DNA of 25,202 nucleotides from JBASNZ01 sp049657775 (GTDB lineage Bacteria; Actinomycetota; Coriobacteriia; Anaerosomatales; Anaerosomataceae). Positions 1 through 8,180 of this stretch are shown here, piece by piece. The DNA is taken from assembly GCA_049657775.1 (NCBI GenBank), contig JBASNZ010000113.1:1-25202 (forward strand), given 5' to 3'. The position numbers were made by a program, and so were the translations under genes. The notes under the pieces were generated by a model, which saw nothing but the letters and a program-made list of their open reading frames with translations, ran no database searches and had not been told where the DNA came from. Each line of letters begins with the position of its first letter. Position 1 is the first letter of the stretch.

Positions 1-138
1 GACGTGTGCGTCATCGAGAACGCGCACCGGCATTCCGCGGCACCGAAGCTCGAGTGACAGCGCGAGCGTGTGGGTTGCCACTCCGCCAATGGCGCCGGCG
101 GAGGGGAGCGGCCCGAGTATGGCCACCGAAGCCGTCAC
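1..138 (-). CDS. N-terminal fragment of a glycosyltransferase (GT4-like), cut by window edge
   Basis: The first 46 codons of a minus-strand gene that runs off the left edge. The GTG start overlaps the TGA stop of the flippase gene upstream in a GTGA arrangement, which implies one transcript and translational coupling. The translation opens with a hydrophobic beta strand (VAILGPLPSAG), then a glycine-rich turn (GAIGGVATH) and a helix ending in RCRGMPVRVLD. This is the usual beginning of a GT-B fold glycosyltransferase, where the glycine-rich loop lies at the cleft. Its place next to a flippase and other glycosyltransferases supports a sugar-transfer role in surface polysaccharide assembly. The family call rests only on this short N terminus and the context. 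Confidence 0.7.
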   Translation of the reverse strand, partial: MTASVAILGPLPSAGAIGGVATHTLALSLELRCRGMPVRVLDDAHV

Positions 139-1634
139 GAGCGCTTCTTTGTGATTCGAGAGCGGACCTTGCCGACCACTTCGACCGCGAACTCGCGCTC
201 GTCGGGTCGCACGGCTCTGAACACGACGAGCAGGACGACGTAGATGATCAGCCCCGAAAGGGCCTCGGCGAGAAGGATCCAGAACGAGGCGCCGAGGTGG
301 TTGAACGCAAGCGCGACGACGGCGCCCATTCCGGCGGCTGCCGCGGCGACGCGCGCTATGTCGGCCCACGGGATCTTCCATGCCATGAACGGACGGCTGC
401 GGATCCAGGTCAGCGAGAGAAGTACCACGTATGAGCCAAGCGTGGTCCACGCCGCGGCTCCGTAACCGTAGCGGGGAATCAGCACCAGGTTCGCTGCTAC
501 CTGCGCCGCCGCGGCGACCATCGTGTTGGTCATGGTGATCGTGGTTCGCTTGTGAAGCGCCGTCCCGTTCCCGGCTATCTGCACGAGGCCGTTGCAGAGC
601 ACTCCCGCCGAGATGATCGGCAGGATGGCGTACGCGCCGCGGTACTGCTCACCAGTGAAGACCGCCATGAAGTTCTGCGAGACCGCCGCCATGCCAGCCA
701 GCACCGGGAGGGTGGCCATCATGAAGTACCTCGTGAACTGCGTCTGTACCTGCTGTGCAAGATCCTGCCCCTGCTTCTCGAAGGTCTGGATCATCACCGG
801 ACCCATCGTCATGAGGAGCGGCAGAACGACAAGGTTCATGATCTTGTCGCCCAGCCCGTAGGCCACCGAGTACACGCCGACCTCACCGGCCGTGCGCGTG
901 AGTCCGATGATGTACCTGTCGGAAAGCACGAGCATCCACGACGAGATCGCCGAGGGCACCATGGGGAAGCCGAACCGGGCGAACTCATAGAGAGCATTCT
1001 TCGAGAAATGGGCGGGCGAGAGAGAGCCCTCGCTCTTGGCGTTGCGCAGGCCGAACGGAATGAGCAACGAGTTGCCGACGACCACGCCCAACAGGATGCC
1101 GAACGCTCCCATCTTGGCGCTTGCCACGAAGTACACCCCGAACGCGGTGGCAAGCAGCGTGGACGCCACGGCAAGCATCGCGTACGCGGACGCACGGTTT
1201 GCCGCCCGCATGATCTGTTGCAGCACCTGGACCAGGTAGTTCACGCCAAGTCCCAGGAAAGCGACCGGCATGAGTCGTTGGACGCCCGCGCTGAACGTGC
1301 CGGGTAGGGCATAGACGACGACGGCGGCGATCGCGGAGACGGCGGCGATGGAGCCGATCGTCATCCACAGGATCGTAGCTATGTACGTGTCGCGCTGGCC
1401 CTGTCGCTCGTATGCCCAGTAGAACCGCACGACCGATGAAGTGATCCACGCCGTGGCGAGCGTCGCGGCCAGGCCCGTTACCGAATTCACCAGGTAGAAG
1501 TTGCCATAGTCGACCTTGTCCACCATGTGCGTGAACACCGGCACCGTGACGAGCGACGTGAGCGCCGGAACGAAGCGCACGGGGAAGTACTTGAGGGCGT
1601 CACCGCCCGCGCCTCGCAAGATCTGCTTGAGCAC
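135..1634 (-). CDS. Wzx-type polysaccharide flippase (MOP superfamily)
   Basis: A 499-residue integral membrane protein with about 12 to 14 hydrophobic segments spread over its whole length and short polar loops, the layout of Wzx/MATE-like lipid-linked oligosaccharide flippases. The N terminus (LRGAGGDALKYFPVRF) followed by a long first helix pair is typical of the polysaccharide biosynthesis protein family. It would move undecaprenyl-linked repeat units from the cytoplasmic to the outer face of the membrane. The GTG start at 1632-1634 is chosen because a GGAGGAC ribosome binding site lies 4 to 5 bases upstream. An in-frame TGA directly precedes the GTG, so no longer start is possible. It overlaps a downstream glycosyltransferase start, forming an operon. 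Specificity for a given glycan cannot be read from sequence. Confidence 0.88.
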   Translation of the reverse strand: MLKQILRGAGGDALKYFPVRFVPALTSLVTVPVFTHMVDKVDYGNFYLVNSVTGLAATLATAWITSSVVRFYWAYERQGQRDTYIATILWMTIGSIAAVSAIAAVVVYALPGTFSAGVQRLMPVAFLGLGVNYLVQVLQQIMRAANRASAYAMLAVASTLLATAFGVYFVASAKMGAFGILLGVVVGNSLLIPFGLRNAKSEGSLSPAHFSKNALYEFARFGFPMVPSAISSWMLVLSDRYIIGLTRTAGEVGVYSVAYGLGDKIMNLVVLPLLMTMGPVMIQTFEKQGQDLAQQVQTQFTRYFMMATLPVLAGMAAVSQNFMAVFTGEQYRGAYAILPIISAGVLCNGLVQIAGNGTALHKRTTITMTNTMVAAAAQVAANLVLIPRYGYGAAAWTTLGSYVVLLSLTWIRSRPFMAWKIPWADIARVAAAAAGMGAVVALAFNHLGASFWILLAEALSGLIIYVVLLVVFRAVRPDEREFAVEVVGKVRSRITKKRS

Positions 1635-1641
1635 TCAGTCC

Positions 1642-1659
1642 TCCATTGTCTCCATTGTC
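1642..1659. repeat. Tandem 9-bp direct repeat upstream of the flippase
   Basis: TCCATTGTC occurs twice without a gap just upstream of the flippase ribosome binding site. On the minus strand the duplication carries ATG codons that open a tiny frame, Met-Thr-Met-Glu-Thr-Met-Glu-Asp-stop (ATG at 1659-1661, TGA at 1635-1637). The stop abuts the flippase GTG. It may be a simple slippage product or a mini-leader. Confidence 0.7.
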
Positions 1660-1775
1660 ATCCGGTATCTCTGCCGCCCGAACTGCATCGGCCGAGGTTG
1701 ACTGGTGCGCACATCCGGCGGCCGTTCAGGCATCCGGCGATCGTAGTCCAGGTCGCCGTCTCTCCGCGTGTCTCA

Positions 1776-1781
1776 TATACT
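1776..1781 (+). promoter_or_regulatory. Possible -10 element for the BNR/CWB2 gene
   Basis: TATACT lies 39 bases before the ATG at 1821, in the 186-bp gap between two divergent genes. I see no convincing -35 hexamer at the right distance, so this is only a -10-like match in a plausible place. Confidence 0.3.
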
Positions 1782-1820
1782 GTACGTCAACTCACCGTCA
1801 ACGAACTCCCCGGGGGGCAC

Positions 1821-4178
1821 ATGCGCAACCGAACCATGTTGACACTCCTTGTCGCCGTTCTCATCGGAATCCTCTCGGCCGCTCCGGCCGGGGCCTGGGT
1901 GGCCGACTTCTTCGAGAAGTCCGCGTCCGGGAATGCTGTGTACGAATCGATGGTCATCCATCCCGAGGCTGTCTACGACGCGGACTCGGATACCACCTAC
2001 CTCGTGTATCAGGGGCGTGACCTCGACCCCTACGTGATCGCGTACGACCATGCACGCAGCGCCTGGGGGTCGGCCAGCGTGGTGGGCACCAACGCGCTCA
2101 ACGGCGACTCGCACGGGGGCCCGGCGCTCATCATCGACGGCGACGGATACCTCAACATCTTCTACGGCTCGCACGGCACGCCGCTCAGGCTCGCCCGATC
2201 CAAGTACCCTCACTCCGACGATGAGTGGGTCGACATGGGCACGATCATGGCCGGAGGCCAGCCACTCGTGAGCACGTACTGCCAGCCACACGTGGAGACG
2301 TCGGGCACCATGCGACTCTTCGCGCGAAGTGACGGCGGCGAGACCAAGGGCGACTGGGTGTCGATCACATCGTCTCCGACGGCGGGCGGCGGCCTTGTGT
2401 GGAGTGCGCCCGAGACCGTCCTTGACGGGTCGACGTACGACTCCACACAGCCCACGACGACGGGCGATTACTGGTACGTCAACACCGCGACGAAATCCAA
2501 CGGCGGCTACCACGTGGCCGCGGTATGGCGGGACATGTCCAACGCCACGAACCAGTTCATCCGGCAGAACCTCTACTACTTCACGTGGCGTCCCGGGGTC
2601 GGCGCGTTCTCGGCCGCCGGTGAGTCGGTGACGGCCACGCTCACCATGGCATCCAGGGCGTCGCTCGAGCCAACGGGCGTGGTGGTCGACTCCGGCGACG
2701 AGTACACCGACCAGGTCGTGGTTCGCGAGGGTGCCGACGGCGAGCCGGTGGTCCTGTACCTTGCGGGCACGAACGAACCGCCGGCGTACGCATGGCGGTT
2801 CGACCGATGGAGCGGCAGCGCGTGGCAGGAGAGCACGATCGCCGACACGGACAACCTGTTCGACGCCGGCGCGATCGAGGTCAACCCCGACGGGAGCGTC
2901 GACGCCTTCCTCGTGACCGGTGGTGAGGCGGACGACCAGGCGCTGCCCGGCGAGGAGCTGATGGCCACACGCGGTGGCGACATCGCCATGTGGCACTCGG
3001 CGGACGCCCTCACCTGGATGCTCACCCGCACGATCATCTCGTCTTCCGGCGCGGCGACGCGCTTCAACGATCCGCAGGTGGTGAGCGGTCACAATGGCGG
3101 CGCCAGACTGCTCTTCTCAGAGTGGGATAACGACGTCTCCAACTATATCCGCAAGGTGTACCTCTGGAACGACGACGGATTCGTGGGCCGCGAGTTCACA
3201 CCCCAGATCCATCGGCTGGCCGGTGTGAACCGGATCGAGACCTCGGCCGAGATCTCGCGCAAGGGATTTCCCGCGGGAGCTGGTGCGGTCATCGTCGCGT
3301 CGGCGTGGGACTACCCCGACGTGCTGTGCGGTGTTCCGCTCGCGCAGTCGTACCGGGCGCCCGTGCTGCTTACCGACTCTCGCACCGCCGCTGGCACGGT
3401 ATACCAGGAGATCAGACGTCTGGGTGCGCTCGACGCTGTCGTGCTCGGCGGCAAGGCAAGTGTCTCGTCCACCGCATACGCCGAGGTCAACGCCGCGGTA
3501 GTAGCCAACGCGGCGGACCTGTCGGCCGAAACGAGGAGGACGATATACTCGTCGATCAAGCGCATCGGTGGCGACAACCGGTACCAGACGTCCGCTCTCA
3601 TCGCGGCGTCACTTGCCGAGCGGCGCGGCGTGCCCGAGAAGGTGATGCTGGCGTCTGGGCTGTCGTTTGCGGATGCGCTCAGCGTGTCGCCGTACGCTGC
3701 CAGAAAGGGCTACCCGGTGCTGCTCACACCGCCATCGACACCTGTGACGGACACGATCGCGGCCATCGTCTCACTCGAGACGCCGAGCATCGTGGTCATC
3801 GGCGGTGAAGCGGCAGTGAGTGCCGAGGTCGAGGTGGCGTACGGGCGGTTCACCGGCCCGACCGAGCGGTGGGCAGGCAGCGACCGGTACGAGACAGCGC
3901 GCGTGGTGGCTCAGCATTCGATCGATGCCGGGCAGCGCATGGAGCGGTTCATGCTTGCGTCGGGCGACGCGTTTCCCGACGCCGTGAGCGGGGGTTTGCT
4001 GGCCGCGCGCTACAACGGGGTCATGCTTCTCACTCCGTCAGCGTGGTTGCATCCGGCAACGAAGGCGCTCATCGACATGCAGGGTGGCAAGGTGCTCGAC
4101 GTGTACGTACTTGGTGGCAGCGGAGCGATCGCACCGAGCGTGGAAAACGAGGTTGCGCTGTCGCTTTACGACCGCTGA
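1821..4178 (+). CDS. Secreted BNR-type beta-propeller protein with three C-terminal cell-wall-binding repeats (CWB2)
   Basis: A 785-residue exported protein. The ATG at 1821 is preferred over earlier in-frame codons because a signal peptide follows at once (basic MRNR, hydrophobic core, cleavage near A-G-A at 23-25) and a GGGGGG stretch sits just upstream. Residues about 30-455 are rich in Trp/Gly/Asp beta strands like a BNR-repeat propeller. The segment DSHGGPALIIDGDGY then FYGSH resembles the BNR_4 family that includes propeller polysaccharide lyases. His98, His118, Tyr153 and Arg169 fall in the order expected for such active sites. Residues about 460-785 hold three CWB2 repeats, each opening R-x-x-G-x-[ND]-R-[IY]-[EQ]-T and closing with a V-[LI]-G-G strand; these repeats bind anionic wall polymers. 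It is probably a wall-attached glycan-binding or glycan-cleaving protein. The stop overlaps the convergent glycosyltransferase by 13 bases. Confidence 0.85.
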   Translation: MRNRTMLTLLVAVLIGILSAAPAGAWVADFFEKSASGNAVYESMVIHPEAVYDADSDTTYLVYQGRDLDPYVIAYDHARSAWGSASVVGTNALNGDSHGGPALIIDGDGYLNIFYGSHGTPLRLARSKYPHSDDEWVDMGTIMAGGQPLVSTYCQPHVETSGTMRLFARSDGGETKGDWVSITSSPTAGGGLVWSAPETVLDGSTYDSTQPTTTGDYWYVNTATKSNGGYHVAAVWRDMSNATNQFIRQNLYYFTWRPGVGAFSAAGESVTATLTMASRASLEPTGVVVDSGDEYTDQVVVREGADGEPVVLYLAGTNEPPAYAWRFDRWSGSAWQESTIADTDNLFDAGAIEVNPDGSVDAFLVTGGEADDQALPGEELMATRGGDIAMWHSADALTWMLTRTIISSSGAATRFNDPQVVSGHNGGARLLFSEWDNDVSNYIRKVYLWNDDGFVGREFTPQIHRLAGVNRIETSAEISRKGFPAGAGAVIVASAWDYPDVLCGVPLAQSYRAPVLLTDSRTAAGTVYQEIRRLGALDAVVLGGKASVSSTAYAEVNAAVVANAADLSAETRRTIYSSIKRIGGDNRYQTSALIAASLAERRGVPEKVMLASGLSFADALSVSPYAARKGYPVLLTPPSTPVTDTIAAIVSLETPSIVVIGGEAAVSAEVEVAYGRFTGPTERWAGSDRYETARVVAQHSIDAGQRMERFMLASGDAFPDAVSGGLLAARYNGVMLLTPSAWLHPATKALIDMQGGKVLDVYVLGGSGAIAPSVENEVALSLYDR

Positions 4179-5353
4179 GCAAGCGAGGCGTAGAGTCCGA
4201 CGAGCGCGGGGGCTTCGGCCTCAAGGTTCCAGTGCTCGATCACGGCCTTCCGCCCGGCGGCTGCCATGGCACTCGCAAGCGTCGGGTTCGAGAGCTCTTC
4301 CACTTGCCGAGCCAGGTCGCCGGCATCTCCCGAGCGGAAGACAAGACCGGATCCGGCATCTCGCACGATGCGGGCGAGGGGAGCGCAGTCGCTTACGAGC
4401 ACGGGACGTCCCAGCGCCATGTACTGGAACAGCTTGTGCGGAACGGTAGCGTCGGTGTGGGCCGAGCGGCGGTGCGGTACGAGGGCGATGTTCGCGTCGG
4501 CGATGTACGTCATCGCCTCGTCCTTGGCGAGCCAGCCGGTGAACCGCACCGAGTCACCCAGCCCCAGCTCGGCGGCACGTGCCTTCACGCCCGCCAGCGC
4601 GGAGCCGTCGCCCACGATCGTCAGCGTTGCCGCGGGGTCGTTGCGAAGGATCTGCGGCATGGCCTCGACCGACGTGTCCAGACCCCGATGCGGACCGATA
4701 CCACCCACGTAGACCAGGCGCGCGCCTCTGCTGAAGTCCAGTGGCAGCGGTTGCGCCGGTACGAGTGCGAGCGGCTCGGTATTACCAAACACCACCGTGC
4801 GGTCGGCGTCCGCGCCCAGGCCGACGATCCGATCCTTCGCCTCGTCGACGACCACGATCACCCGGTCGGCTTGTTTGACCGCCCGCTTCTCGAGCCTGGC
4901 GGCGCGTGCGGGCGAGAACAGGAGTCGGTTCGCAAGCCGCTTGCCGCCCCACTGAGCGAGCGCGGCGGGGTAGTTCTCGTGCAGGTCCAGCACCAGCGGG
5001 ACGCCGTGTGCTCTGGTGGCGCGGATAGCCGAGGGTACGTACGGCAGGTCGTGCAGGTGGAGCGCGTCCATGCCGTGGTCCACGATCATCGATTCCATCG
5101 CCGAGCGCCACGACGGCGAGTCCATCGTGACCAGGAAGATGGCTGAGTCGAGCTTCCGGCGAAGCCCGGAGCCGGGGTACACCCGGTGCCGGAATGCCGT
5201 GAGCGGACCCACCCGCTCCTGCATCGGCTGCCTGCCGTCCCCGCGGCACAGTAAGAAGACTTCGTGCCCGGCGTCGGCGAGGACCCGCGCCTCTTTGTCC
5301 ACGCGGATATCCGGCGGATAGGGGTGGTTTGGCAACAACATGCCGATGCGCAC
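4166..5353 (-). CDS. GT4-family glycosyltransferase
   Basis: A 395-residue GT-B fold glycosyltransferase, cytoplasmic, expected to add a sugar from an activated donor to a lipid-linked glycan. The N-terminal half shows the acceptor-side loop (LLPNHPYPPDIRVDKEARVL) and DALHLHDLP followed by LVLDLHENYP. The C-terminal half has GGIGPHRGLD, TIVGDGS, VRFTGWL and the donor-site segment PHKLFQYMALGRPVLVSD. The classic E-x7-E is replaced by the K-L-F-Q-Y version seen in many envelope glycosyltransferases. The GTG at 5351-5353 is preferred because GGAG lies five bases before it. Alternatives at 5374 (ATG) and 5389 (GTG) keep the frame but have no visible ribosome binding site. It is divergent from the next gene and converges on the propeller gene. 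Confidence 0.88.
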   Translation of the reverse strand: MRIGMLLPNHPYPPDIRVDKEARVLADAGHEVFLLCRGDGRQPMQERVGPLTAFRHRVYPGSGLRRKLDSAIFLVTMDSPSWRSAMESMIVDHGMDALHLHDLPYVPSAIRATRAHGVPLVLDLHENYPAALAQWGGKRLANRLLFSPARAARLEKRAVKQADRVIVVVDEAKDRIVGLGADADRTVVFGNTEPLALVPAQPLPLDFSRGARLVYVGGIGPHRGLDTSVEAMPQILRNDPAATLTIVGDGSALAGVKARAAELGLGDSVRFTGWLAKDEAMTYIADANIALVPHRRSAHTDATVPHKLFQYMALGRPVLVSDCAPLARIVRDAGSGLVFRSGDAGDLARQVEELSNPTLASAMAAAGRKAVIEHWNLEAEAPALVGLYASLAQRS

Positions 5354-5403
5354 GGCGACTCCGGGGGCGGTCATAGTTGTGTCACACACTGATAACGGGC
5401 GAC

Positions 5404-5425
5404 GTCGTACGGTTGTGGTCGTACG
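5404..5425. repeat. Paired GTCGTACG direct repeats in the divergent promoter region
   Basis: GTCGTACG occurs at 5404-5411 and 5418-5425, start to start 14 bp. The repeats flank and partly overlap the proposed -35 box (5413-5418) of the gene at 5452. Each contains the palindrome CGTACG. The position fits an operator that could control both divergent glycosyltransferase genes; the binding protein is unknown. Confidence 0.5.
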
Positions 5426-5442
5426 CCGCCAGTCCGTATAGT
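5413..5442 (+). promoter_or_regulatory. Sigma-70-type promoter of the polysaccharide operon
   Basis: TTGTGG (5413-5418) and TATAGT (5437-5442) are separated by 18 bp. Transcription would begin near 5448-5450, only a few bases before the GTG at 5452. No Shine-Dalgarno sequence is visible there, so the messenger may be leaderless or nearly so. Confidence 0.55.
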
Positions 5443-5451
5443 ATCGGACTC

Positions 5452-6798
5452 GTGAACCTCACCCGACCCCGAAACGTGCTCATTATAGCGTACGAGTTCC
5501 CTCCCTCCGCCGGTGGCGGCGTGCAGCGAATCATGAAGCTCGCACGCTATCTCCCGGACTCGGGTTGGCAGCCGTACGTTATCACCGCTACACCCGCATG
5601 GGGTCGACCCAGGGATGACGCACTGCTCGTGCAGACGGCTGGAATCCCCGTCACTCGACTTGGAAACCGCAACGTCTCGACGGCCATAGCGCGGCTGATC
5701 AGCTCCTTCAAGCGCCGTCCCCGAGGCGGTGCGAGCGCGGCGTCCGGCCCAGCGCAACCCGCCGCCGGCGCGCCCCTGGCAACCGCGTCAGGGTCGAGCG
5801 CCGCCCGTTCGCCCTTGAGTACGCGCATCGTGCGACGTCTCATGTTCGACACGGCCGCACTCTGGGCTGCTCGCGTTCCGGCTGCCGCCGTGCGGCTGAG
5901 CCGTGAGGTCACGATCGACGCTGTGATCGCCTCGGGGCCGCCGCACTCGGCCCTGGTAGCGGGCGCGATCACCGCGAAGCGCCTGGGTGTGCCATTCGTC
6001 GCCGATGTCCGGGATCCCTGGCTGGAGGGCCCCGCCTACAGATGGCCCGACGATCCGCGTAAGGATGCGCGTTCCATACGCCTCCACGCCGACGTGATGC
6101 AGGCGGCCGCGGTCGTGCTCGCGGTCTCGGATCCGATAGCCGCGGAGTCGCGTGGCGCCGGGGCATCCTCGGCCGTCACGATCGCCAACGGGTTCGATCC
6201 GGCCGACGTGCCGACATGGGCGCCGCAGGCGGGACCGTTGCGCGTGGCGTTCATGGGGCGCTTCTACGACACCACGGACCCTGGCCCGTTCCTCGACGGT
6301 GTCGCCGAGGCGGTCCGCCGTGGTGGCGCCGCGTCGGATCTTGTCATCGAGATCGTGGGTCCTCCGTCCGCTCTCGCCCGGGATGGCGTCGCTGCGCGGG
6401 GACTCGAGTCGCGTGTTGTCGAGCATGGCTTTCGCGCCCACGCCGATGCTCTTGCGATCGTCTCAACGGCCGACCTTGGGCTCGTGACCATCACGGATCG
6501 ACCCGGCGCCGAGGCCATCTACACGGGCAAGCTGTTCGAGTACATGGGCATGGGGCTGCCGGTCCTGCTCGTGGGCCCTACTAACGGCGTGGCCGCCCGA
6601 CTGCTTGCGGAGTCGCGCGCGGGACTCTCGATCGCTCCGGCCGACACCTGCGCGATCGCCGATGCACTCGAGCGCATCGCCTCGCAGAAGCAGGCGGGCA
6701 CGCTTGCGTGGAATCCGGATGCCACGGTAGTCTCTCGCTACGACCGTCGCGCGCAGGCCGCGCACGTCGCGCGTCTTCTCGACGGGACCCTGTCGTGA
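5452..6798 (+). CDS. GT4-like glycosyltransferase, first gene of the coupled polysaccharide operon
   Basis: A 448-residue GT-B fold protein. After a short N terminus comes VLIIAYEFPPSAGGGVQR, the signature opening of a GT4 subgroup with a glycine-rich acceptor loop. Later motifs are ASGPPHSALVAG, VADVRDPW, VLAVSD, IANGFDP, VAFMGRFYD and the donor-site TGKLFEYMGMGLPVLLVGP. Residues roughly 85-120 form an Ala/Pro/Ser/Gly-rich low-complexity segment between the first strands and the rest of the N-lobe, an insertion I do not associate with the family core. The GTG at 5452 is chosen over the ATG at 5377 because the likely promoter lies between them and family similarity begins right after it. The stop overlaps the ligase start (GTGA). 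Confidence 0.85.
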   Translation: MNLTRPRNVLIIAYEFPPSAGGGVQRIMKLARYLPDSGWQPYVITATPAWGRPRDDALLVQTAGIPVTRLGNRNVSTAIARLISSFKRRPRGGASAASGPAQPAAGAPLATASGSSAARSPLSTRIVRRLMFDTAALWAARVPAAAVRLSREVTIDAVIASGPPHSALVAGAITAKRLGVPFVADVRDPWLEGPAYRWPDDPRKDARSIRLHADVMQAAAVVLAVSDPIAAESRGAGASSAVTIANGFDPADVPTWAPQAGPLRVAFMGRFYDTTDPGPFLDGVAEAVRRGGAASDLVIEIVGPPSALARDGVAARGLESRVVEHGFRAHADALAIVSTADLGLVTITDRPGAEAIYTGKLFEYMGMGLPVLLVGPTNGVAARLLAESRAGLSIAPADTCAIADALERIASQKQAGTLAWNPDATVVSRYDRRAQAAHVARLLDGTLS

Positions 6799-8180
6799 GC
6801 GCGCTCTCACACGCGGGATCGTCACCCGTCGTTGGTGGTGCGATCGCCGTCGCCACGGGCGTGGCCGCTGCGGTCGCGTACCGGGTCGCAGGCTCGAGTA
6901 GTGCCGTGGCCATCGTGGGCGCGTTCATCGCACTCTCGTGCGCCGTGCTGGTGCTGCGCCGACCCGAGTACGGTGTTGTGGTGATGCTGCTGGCACTGCC
7001 ACTCGACATCGCGGGCCGTATCATCTCGGAACCGGTGGCGGTGACGGTCTACCACCTCTCGCTGCTGCTGATGCTCATCGCGTGGACCCGGGCGTGGTTG
7101 AGGGCGCCCGCCGATAATCGCCCCCGCGTCTCGGTCCTTGACATCGGGATCGCAACACTCGTCGCCGCGGCGATATGGTCGCTCCCGGGCTCGCTCAATC
7201 CGTCGGTCACGCTCGTATCCATCACGCGGCTGGTGTTCTTGTGGCTCTTCTTCCTGTCGGTCGTGACCTTCGTCAGAACCGAACGAGATGCGCTTCGCGT
7301 GGTGGCAACGGTCGTGTTCACGGCGGCCGCGTCCGCGATGTTGGCATTCGCGCAGGGCCGCATCGCGGACTTCCCGATCGGCACCACCCATCTCGACTAC
7401 ACGCTCGGCGAGGTCGCGCAGGTTCGTCCGAGCGCGTTCTTCGAGGACCCCAATCTCCTTGGAACGTTCCTGTCCGTCGCGGTCATCGCGGCGCTCGCGC
7501 AAGCGATCCACGCCAGGCGCTGGGTCGACGCGCTCACCTGGCTCGTCGCTTCGGCGGTGTGTGGCGCGGGGCTCATCGTCACGCTCTCGCGCACCGCGTT
7601 CGTCGGTGTGGCTCTCGGCCTCGTCGTGCTCGTCCTCACGGCGCCCAGGCGGCGTCGCGCGTGGCTCGCCGGCGCGGGCCTGAGCATCGCCGTCATCGCG
7701 GTCATCATGGCGCCCGGGGCCATCGTCTCCCGTGCCGAGTCCATCTTCGACATCCAGCACGACTCGTCGATCCGCACGCGATACCTCATGCTCGGCTCCA
7801 CCGTGGAGATGATCCGCGACGACTGGGTGTGGGGCACGGGGCTGGGCGCATACGAGAGGGCGTACCCCGCGTATCGCAAGCCTGGTGCGCTCACCTCCAT
7901 CACCAAGCCGCATCAGCTCCCCCTGGCGATGTGGGCCGAGATGGGTATCGTGGGCCTGATCGCCGAACTGCTCATCGTGGGGGGCGTGGTCGCCGTGATT
8001 CGGCGCCGGCGTCACCGGGGATGGAACGTGTACGAGGCTCTGGGCGTGGCCGGGTTCCTGGCTGTGCTTGTCCAGTCGCTCTTCCAGTACTATTTGTACT
8101 TTGAGTACCTGTGGCTGTTCCTTGCGCTCACCGTCGCCGCCACCAGGTTCACAAGGGACGCCGAGGAGGTCTCTGCATGA
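6795..8180 (+). CDS. O-antigen ligase/polymerase family membrane protein (Wzy_C)
   Basis: A 461-residue protein with about ten or more transmembrane segments. The family hallmarks are present: PSAFFEDPNLLGTFLSVAV in the middle, followed by a membrane pair, and a large extracytoplasmic loop with WGTGLGAYERAYPAYR, then HQLPLAMWAEMGIVGL. In the Wzy_C/WaaL family these regions surround the arginine- and histidine-containing catalytic loop that joins undecaprenyl-linked glycans. It would act on the outer membrane face as either a polymerase or a ligase to an acceptor; sequence alone does not decide. The GTG at 6795 overlaps the upstream TGA, and the stop overlaps the next ATG, so all three genes are translationally coupled. 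Earlier in-frame codons lie inside the upstream gene and were rejected. Confidence 0.88.
   Translation: MSALSHAGSSPVVGGAIAVATGVAAAVAYRVAGSSSAVAIVGAFIALSCAVLVLRRPEYGVVVMLLALPLDIAGRIISEPVAVTVYHLSLLLMLIAWTRAWLRAPADNRPRVSVLDIGIATLVAAAIWSLPGSLNPSVTLVSITRLVFLWLFFLSVVTFVRTERDALRVVATVVFTAAASAMLAFAQGRIADFPIGTTHLDYTLGEVAQVRPSAFFEDPNLLGTFLSVAVIAALAQAIHARRWVDALTWLVASAVCGAGLIVTLSRTAFVGVALGLVVLVLTAPRRRRAWLAGAGLSIAVIAVIMAPGAIVSRAESIFDIQHDSSIRTRYLMLGSTVEMIRDDWVWGTGLGAYERAYPAYRKPGALTSITKPHQLPLAMWAEMGIVGLIAELLIVGGVVAVIRRRRHRGWNVYEALGVAGFLAVLVQSLFQYYLYFEYLWLFLALTVAATRFTRDAEEVSA

Noticed and set aside
1527..1820. Longer N terminus of the propeller protein from 1527
   Set aside because: It would run through the divergent flippase gene, and a proper signal peptide begins at 1821.
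3200..4178. DNA-level tandem repeat or CRISPR-like array in the CWB2 regions (also 12680-13600)
   Set aside because: The repeats are at protein level, about 90-100 residues each and strongly diverged in DNA; there are no spacers.
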